33,867 nucleotides of DNA, from assembly GCF_014646515.1 (NCBI RefSeq), contig NZ_BMNK01000019.1, positions 1 to 33,867 on the forward strand, given 5' to 3'. The stretch is from Nonomuraea glycinis. Its GTDB lineage: Bacteria > Actinomycetota > Actinomycetes > Streptosporangiales > Streptosporangiaceae. The position numbers were made by a program, and so were the translations under genes. A model generated the notes under the pieces. That model searched no databases, was not told the origin of the DNA, and worked only from the letters and a program-made list of their open reading frames with translations. Numbering within the stretch: position 1 is the stretch's first letter; each line of letters opens with the position of its first letter. This document shows positions 31,444-33,867 of the stretch, piece by piece.

Positions 31444-32279
31444 GGCCGGTAACCGTCGGCGGTGATCCGGCCGGCCTCGTCGTAGAAGCCGCCGGCGTCC
31501 ACCGCGGCCTCCAACTCGCCGTATCCGCTCGTACGGCCTTCCACCCAGGCGGTGAGACCCTCCAGATCGAGGAGGGGACGCACCTCCGGGTCGGCGTACG
31601 ACATGCCGGTGAGCAGCTCGCCGAACAGCCGGACGAGCTCCTCCGGCGCGGAGTCGACGACGGTCATGTTGCAGTGGTCGTAGGCCGCCGTGCCGGTGAG
31701 GATCCGGGTGGCGCCGGGAGACAGCGTGCCCTCACGGCTGAAGAGCAGGTGGTTGGCGTCGACCATGCAGGCCGCGGCCACCTCGCCCGCCAGCAGCGCC
31801 CGGGCGGCGTCCCGCTCGCCGCCGATGTGGTCGCCGTGCAGGCCCACCCCCACCTCGAAGCGGCGTACCTCGAAGTTCGCCCCCGCGACGCGCAGGTGAT
31901 GCAGCGGCAGGAGGGTCGCCTGTGGCGAGTCGACGGCTCCGGTGCCCACGACCTGCCCTTTGAGGTCGTCCAGGGAGGCGATGCCGGAGTCGGCGCGCAC
32001 GACCACGACGGAGCGCAGATCGCGGTCGGTGTCGCGCATCACCAGCGGACGCACCGAGCGGCCCGCGGCGGCGGCCAGCCGCCGGGCGCGGACCCATGCC
32101 AGCGGCGAGTTCCAGGCGGCGTGGACGCGTCCCGCGACGAGGTCCTCGACCTGCCGCTCGTAATGGGAGTAGAGCACGAAGTCGAACGGCAGGCCGTTGC
32201 GCAGGAGCCAGGACCGGAACCCGGTCCAGATCGGCACCACCTTCGCGTCGTAGGCCACCGCTCCCATGAGGAGCGTCAC
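31440..32279 (-). CDS. PhnD/SsuA-type periplasmic-binding-fold protein without signal peptide
   Basis: The 279-aa product (GTG 32279) has the type-2 binding-protein fold of the PhnD/SsuA/TauA group. Visible blocks are MGAVAYDAKVVPIWTGFRSW, VEDLVAGRVHAAWNSPLAWV, SLDDLKGQVVGTGAVDSPQA, DAARALLAGEVAAACMVDAN and PEELVRLFGELLTGMSY. Family members normally carry a lipoprotein or Sec signal. Here the domain begins within ~5 residues of the start, and no permease or ATPase gene lies nearby. It may act in the cytoplasm as a substrate carrier or enzyme (THI5- and MqnA-type enzymes use this fold). Both ends overlap neighbours by 4 nt (GTGA). Confidence 0.75.
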   Translation of the reverse strand: MTLLMGAVAYDAKVVPIWTGFRSWLLRNGLPFDFVLYSHYERQVEDLVAGRVHAAWNSPLAWVRARRLAAAAGRSVRPLVMRDTDRDLRSVVVVRADSGIASLDDLKGQVVGTGAVDSPQATLLPLHHLRVAGANFEVRRFEVGVGLHGDHIGGERDAARALLAGEVAAACMVDANHLLFSREGTLSPGATRILTGTAAYDHCNMTVVDSAPEELVRLFGELLTGMSYADPEVRPLLDLEGLTAWVEGRTSGYGELEAAVDAGGFYDEAGRITADGYRP

Positions 32280-33400
32280 GACGCGCCTCCGTCGAGCAGG
32301 GGCAGGCCGAAGGAGACTCGGCCCACGAAGTCGTGCAGGGCCTCCGTGGTGGGGGCCATGACCCGGGCGGCCAGGGCGTCGCGGAAGTGCCGTTCGATGC
32401 CGAGGTCCCGCCGCAGCGCCGACCCGCCGCAGAGCCGCATGACCTCGTCGCCGATCTCGACCGCCGCCTCCGCCGCGACGGCTTTCACCTGAAGGACCCG
32501 CAGCATGGCGTCCTCGCGCCCGGACTCGAGCGCGGCGAGGGTGTCGTTCAGGAACGCCCGGGTCTGGTCGGCTCTGGTACGGATGCGGGCGTAGGAGGAC
32601 CTGGCCGGGAGCTGGTCCGCCAGCCGCTGCCCCAGGTGGGCCAGGTTGGTCTTGGCCAGGTGCTCGTGAGCCTTGGCCGCCAGCGCCTCGATGACGCCCA
32701 GGGAGCAGGCGGCGTTGAGCACCAGGAAGGTCGGCAGCACAGTGGCGAGCGCGATGTCGAGCCCGTCCCCGTCCGTGCCCAGCATGGCGTCGGCGGGGAC
32801 GCGCACCCCCTCGGCCGCCATCGGGCTGGAGGCGTTGGCGCGCAGGCCGAGGCCGTCGTAGGAGCCGCTGACCGTCAGCCCGGCCGCGTCGCGGGGCACC
32901 AGCCACAGCGTCATGGGACCGTCACCGGACAGCGGCCGGCTCGACCAGACGTACCCGTCCGCCTCGCCCGCCGCGGTGACGAAGCTCTTGCGCGCGTCCA
33001 GCCGGATCTCGCCCCCGTCGGCCTCGGCGGTGCTCAGCGGCGCCCAGAAGTGGCTGCGCGAACCGGCCTCGGAGAAGGCCAGCATGGCCAGGTAGCGGCC
33101 CGCCGCGATGTCCTGGCGCACCTCGGCCGGGCCGTGCGCCTCAAGCGCCGCGGTGGCCGAGTAGTGCATGAGAGTGATCATCGCGGTGGATCCGCAGGCG
33201 GTGGCCAGTTCGGTGATGACCTCGGCGGCGGCCCTGAGCCCCTGCCCGCCGCCGCCCACCTCCACGCTGCTGGTCAGGCCGAGCAGCCCCGCCTTGGCCA
33301 GGGCTTCGATCGCGGCGCGCGGGAACTCCCCGGCCCGGTCGACCTGGGCCGCGGAGGGAGCGACCACGTCCGCGATCACGTCCGAGACAACGGTGTGCAT
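32276..33400 (-). CDS. Acyl-CoA-dehydrogenase-fold flavoprotein
   Basis: The 374-aa product has the ACAD fold. The N-terminal helical domain contains PRAAIEALAKAGLLGLTSSV and EVGGGGQGLRAAAEVITELA. The central beta domain carries flavin-binding LAMLAFSEAGSRSHFWAPLS and KSFVTAAGEADGYVWSS. The C-terminal helical bundle ends with ALRRDLGIERHFRDALAARV. It is short for fatty-acid ACADs and lacks an obvious catalytic Glu. It resembles the flavin-dependent monooxygenase branch (DszC/SfnB-like) as much as dehydrogenases. ATG 33400 has only a weak TGGGG site. It is first in the operon with the binding-fold and diiron genes, so the three probably oxidise one compound in steps. Confidence 0.8.
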   Translation of the reverse strand: MHTVVSDVIADVVAPSAAQVDRAGEFPRAAIEALAKAGLLGLTSSVEVGGGGQGLRAAAEVITELATACGSTAMITLMHYSATAALEAHGPAEVRQDIAAGRYLAMLAFSEAGSRSHFWAPLSTAEADGGEIRLDARKSFVTAAGEADGYVWSSRPLSGDGPMTLWLVPRDAAGLTVSGSYDGLGLRANASSPMAAEGVRVPADAMLGTDGDGLDIALATVLPTFLVLNAACSLGVIEALAAKAHEHLAKTNLAHLGQRLADQLPARSSYARIRTRADQTRAFLNDTLAALESGREDAMLRVLQVKAVAAEAAVEIGDEVMRLCGGSALRRDLGIERHFRDALAARVMAPTTEALHDFVGRVSFGLPLLDGGAS

Positions 33401-33482
33401 GTAGCCCCATTCATTGATGGTTCGGTGTGTTCCGCCCTCGGACCCCGCCCGACCGGCGAGGCCGGCGATCCAGCTGAGGCGC

Positions 33483-33516
33483 GGCGTCAGAGCAGGCCCG
33501 GCGTCAGAGCAGGCCC
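33483..33516. repeat. 17-bp exact tandem duplication
   Basis: GGCGTCAGAGCAGGCCC is present at 33483-33499 and again at 33500-33516 with no mismatch. It lies upstream of the ACAD operon and overlaps the 3' end of a small minus-strand frame. It is probably a recent slippage event. Confidence 0.85.
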
Positions 33517-33713
33517 GGCGCCACGCGGCCGGTGCCCGTTCCCGCCGTTACGAGCGTCGCCATGAGCGCCGACACGAGCGCCGCCATGGATCCGCCCGGG
33601 AAGACCGGGATCCGGGCGCCCGCTCCGGCTGCGAAGGGCGAACGCGGCCGGCCGCGCGGGACGCCTGCTGTGGATCGCATGGGGGCATCATCGGCCCTCG
33701 CGCTTTCCTGCAT
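33504..33713 (-). CDS. Doubtful small frame with a hydrophobic C-terminal half
   Basis: This 69-aa frame starts at ATG 33713 behind GGAAAGGGCGGGGAAAG, a plausible ribosome site. The first half is Arg/Ala-rich and the second contains a short hydrophobic stretch (MAALVSALMATLVTAGTG). The stop falls in the second copy of the 17-bp repeat. It matches no known family. It could be a real small membrane peptide or chance in GC-rich DNA. Confidence 0.3.
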   Translation of the reverse strand: MQESARADDAPMRSTAGVPRGRPRSPFAAGAGARIPVFPGGSMAALVSALMATLVTAGTGTGRVAPGLL

Positions 33714-33800
33714 CTTTCCCCGCCCTTTCCGCTGACTCGCTCGCCGGGCGTTCCCTACGCTTTCATCGGCCTTCCTGGACCGGCGGCGCCCATCCCGAAT

Positions 33801-33821
33801 CTTGCTCGGGGCTTGAGCAAG
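33801..33821 (+). promoter_or_regulatory. Inverted repeat near the right edge
   Basis: CTTGCTC (33801-33807) and GAGCAAG (33815-33821) form a 7-bp stem with a 7-nt loop, followed by TTTT. On the plus strand this looks like an intrinsic terminator, but no plus-strand gene precedes it. It may instead be an operator for a minus-strand promoter. Confidence 0.4.
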
Positions 33822-33867
33822 TTTTACGGTCAGCGCACGTTGCGGCTTCAGCGGCCATCAAGCGCCG

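Larger units (their letters stand above)
33401..33867. other. Right-hand region, mostly non-coding
   Basis: These 467 bp hold the promoter side of the ACAD operon, a 17-bp tandem duplication, a doubtful small minus-strand frame and an inverted repeat near the end. I see no other gene, though one may begin beyond the window. Confidence 0.5.

Noticed and set aside
31440..32279. Phosphonate ABC transporter binding protein PhnD
   Set aside because: There is no signal peptide and no permease or ATPase gene. The fold is kept in the call, the transport role is not.
1..33867. tRNA, rRNA or CRISPR features
   Set aside because: I looked for cloverleaf-like segments, conserved rRNA stretches and regularly spaced repeats and found none.

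Overview
The window is GC-rich DNA from an actinomycete. GTG starts, likely leaderless genes, BTAD/SARP regulators with NB-ARC-type ATPase domains, a STAND-TPR protein and a SapA-like secreted protein suggest a filamentous genus, perhaps Streptosporangiaceae or a relative; the genus is inference. I saw no rRNA, tRNA or CRISPR array.

Left part (1-16.5 kb) mixes housekeeping genes with decaying genes. It opens with a ruined GlxA-type AraC regulator and an intact cyclase/formamidase. A 2.2-kb IS607-type element (1670-3890) follows, inserted at a GG dinucleotide in the last codons of a nitrilase gene that is now a remnant; its TnpA has lost catalytic residues. A second broken GlxA regulator comes next. 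Then come a zinc-ribbon membrane protein, rmuC with a membrane-anchored partner, an AlkZ-like winged-helix protein, a PASTA lipoprotein, and a dehydrogenase divergent from a TetR gene over two palindromic operators. After these lie an IS4-type remnant, an unrecognised 416-aa protein, a truncated gene with an in-frame stop, an aminoglycoside-phosphotransferase-like gene, and a divergent TetR/SDR pair in which both genes are dead.

Centre (16.5-29.5 kb). A STAND-TPR protein precedes the most interesting part. On the minus strand, in transcription order, are: SARP regulator (29400-27502), six-cysteine peptide B, MauE-like membrane protein, membrane thioredoxin-like protein, ABC transporter, S26 signal peptidase, second SARP regulator, six-cysteine peptide A (21741-21547). 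A third BTAD regulator (19673-21460) converges on it. Peptides A and B are both 64 aa, with almost identical N-terminal halves ending in an A-K-A processing site and all six cysteines at identical positions. I read this as a self-contained system that makes, exports, cleaves and oxidatively folds small disulfide-rich peptides. An 18-19-nt element lies 83-84 nt upstream of both peptide starts.

Right part (29.5-33.9 kb). A SapA-like secreted protein is followed, on the same strand, by three genes overlapping by 4 nt each: an acyl-CoA-dehydrogenase-type flavoprotein, a PhnD/SsuA-type binding fold without signal peptide, and a TusA-like/ferritin-like diiron fusion. This looks like an uncharacterised oxidative pathway, possibly involving sulfur.
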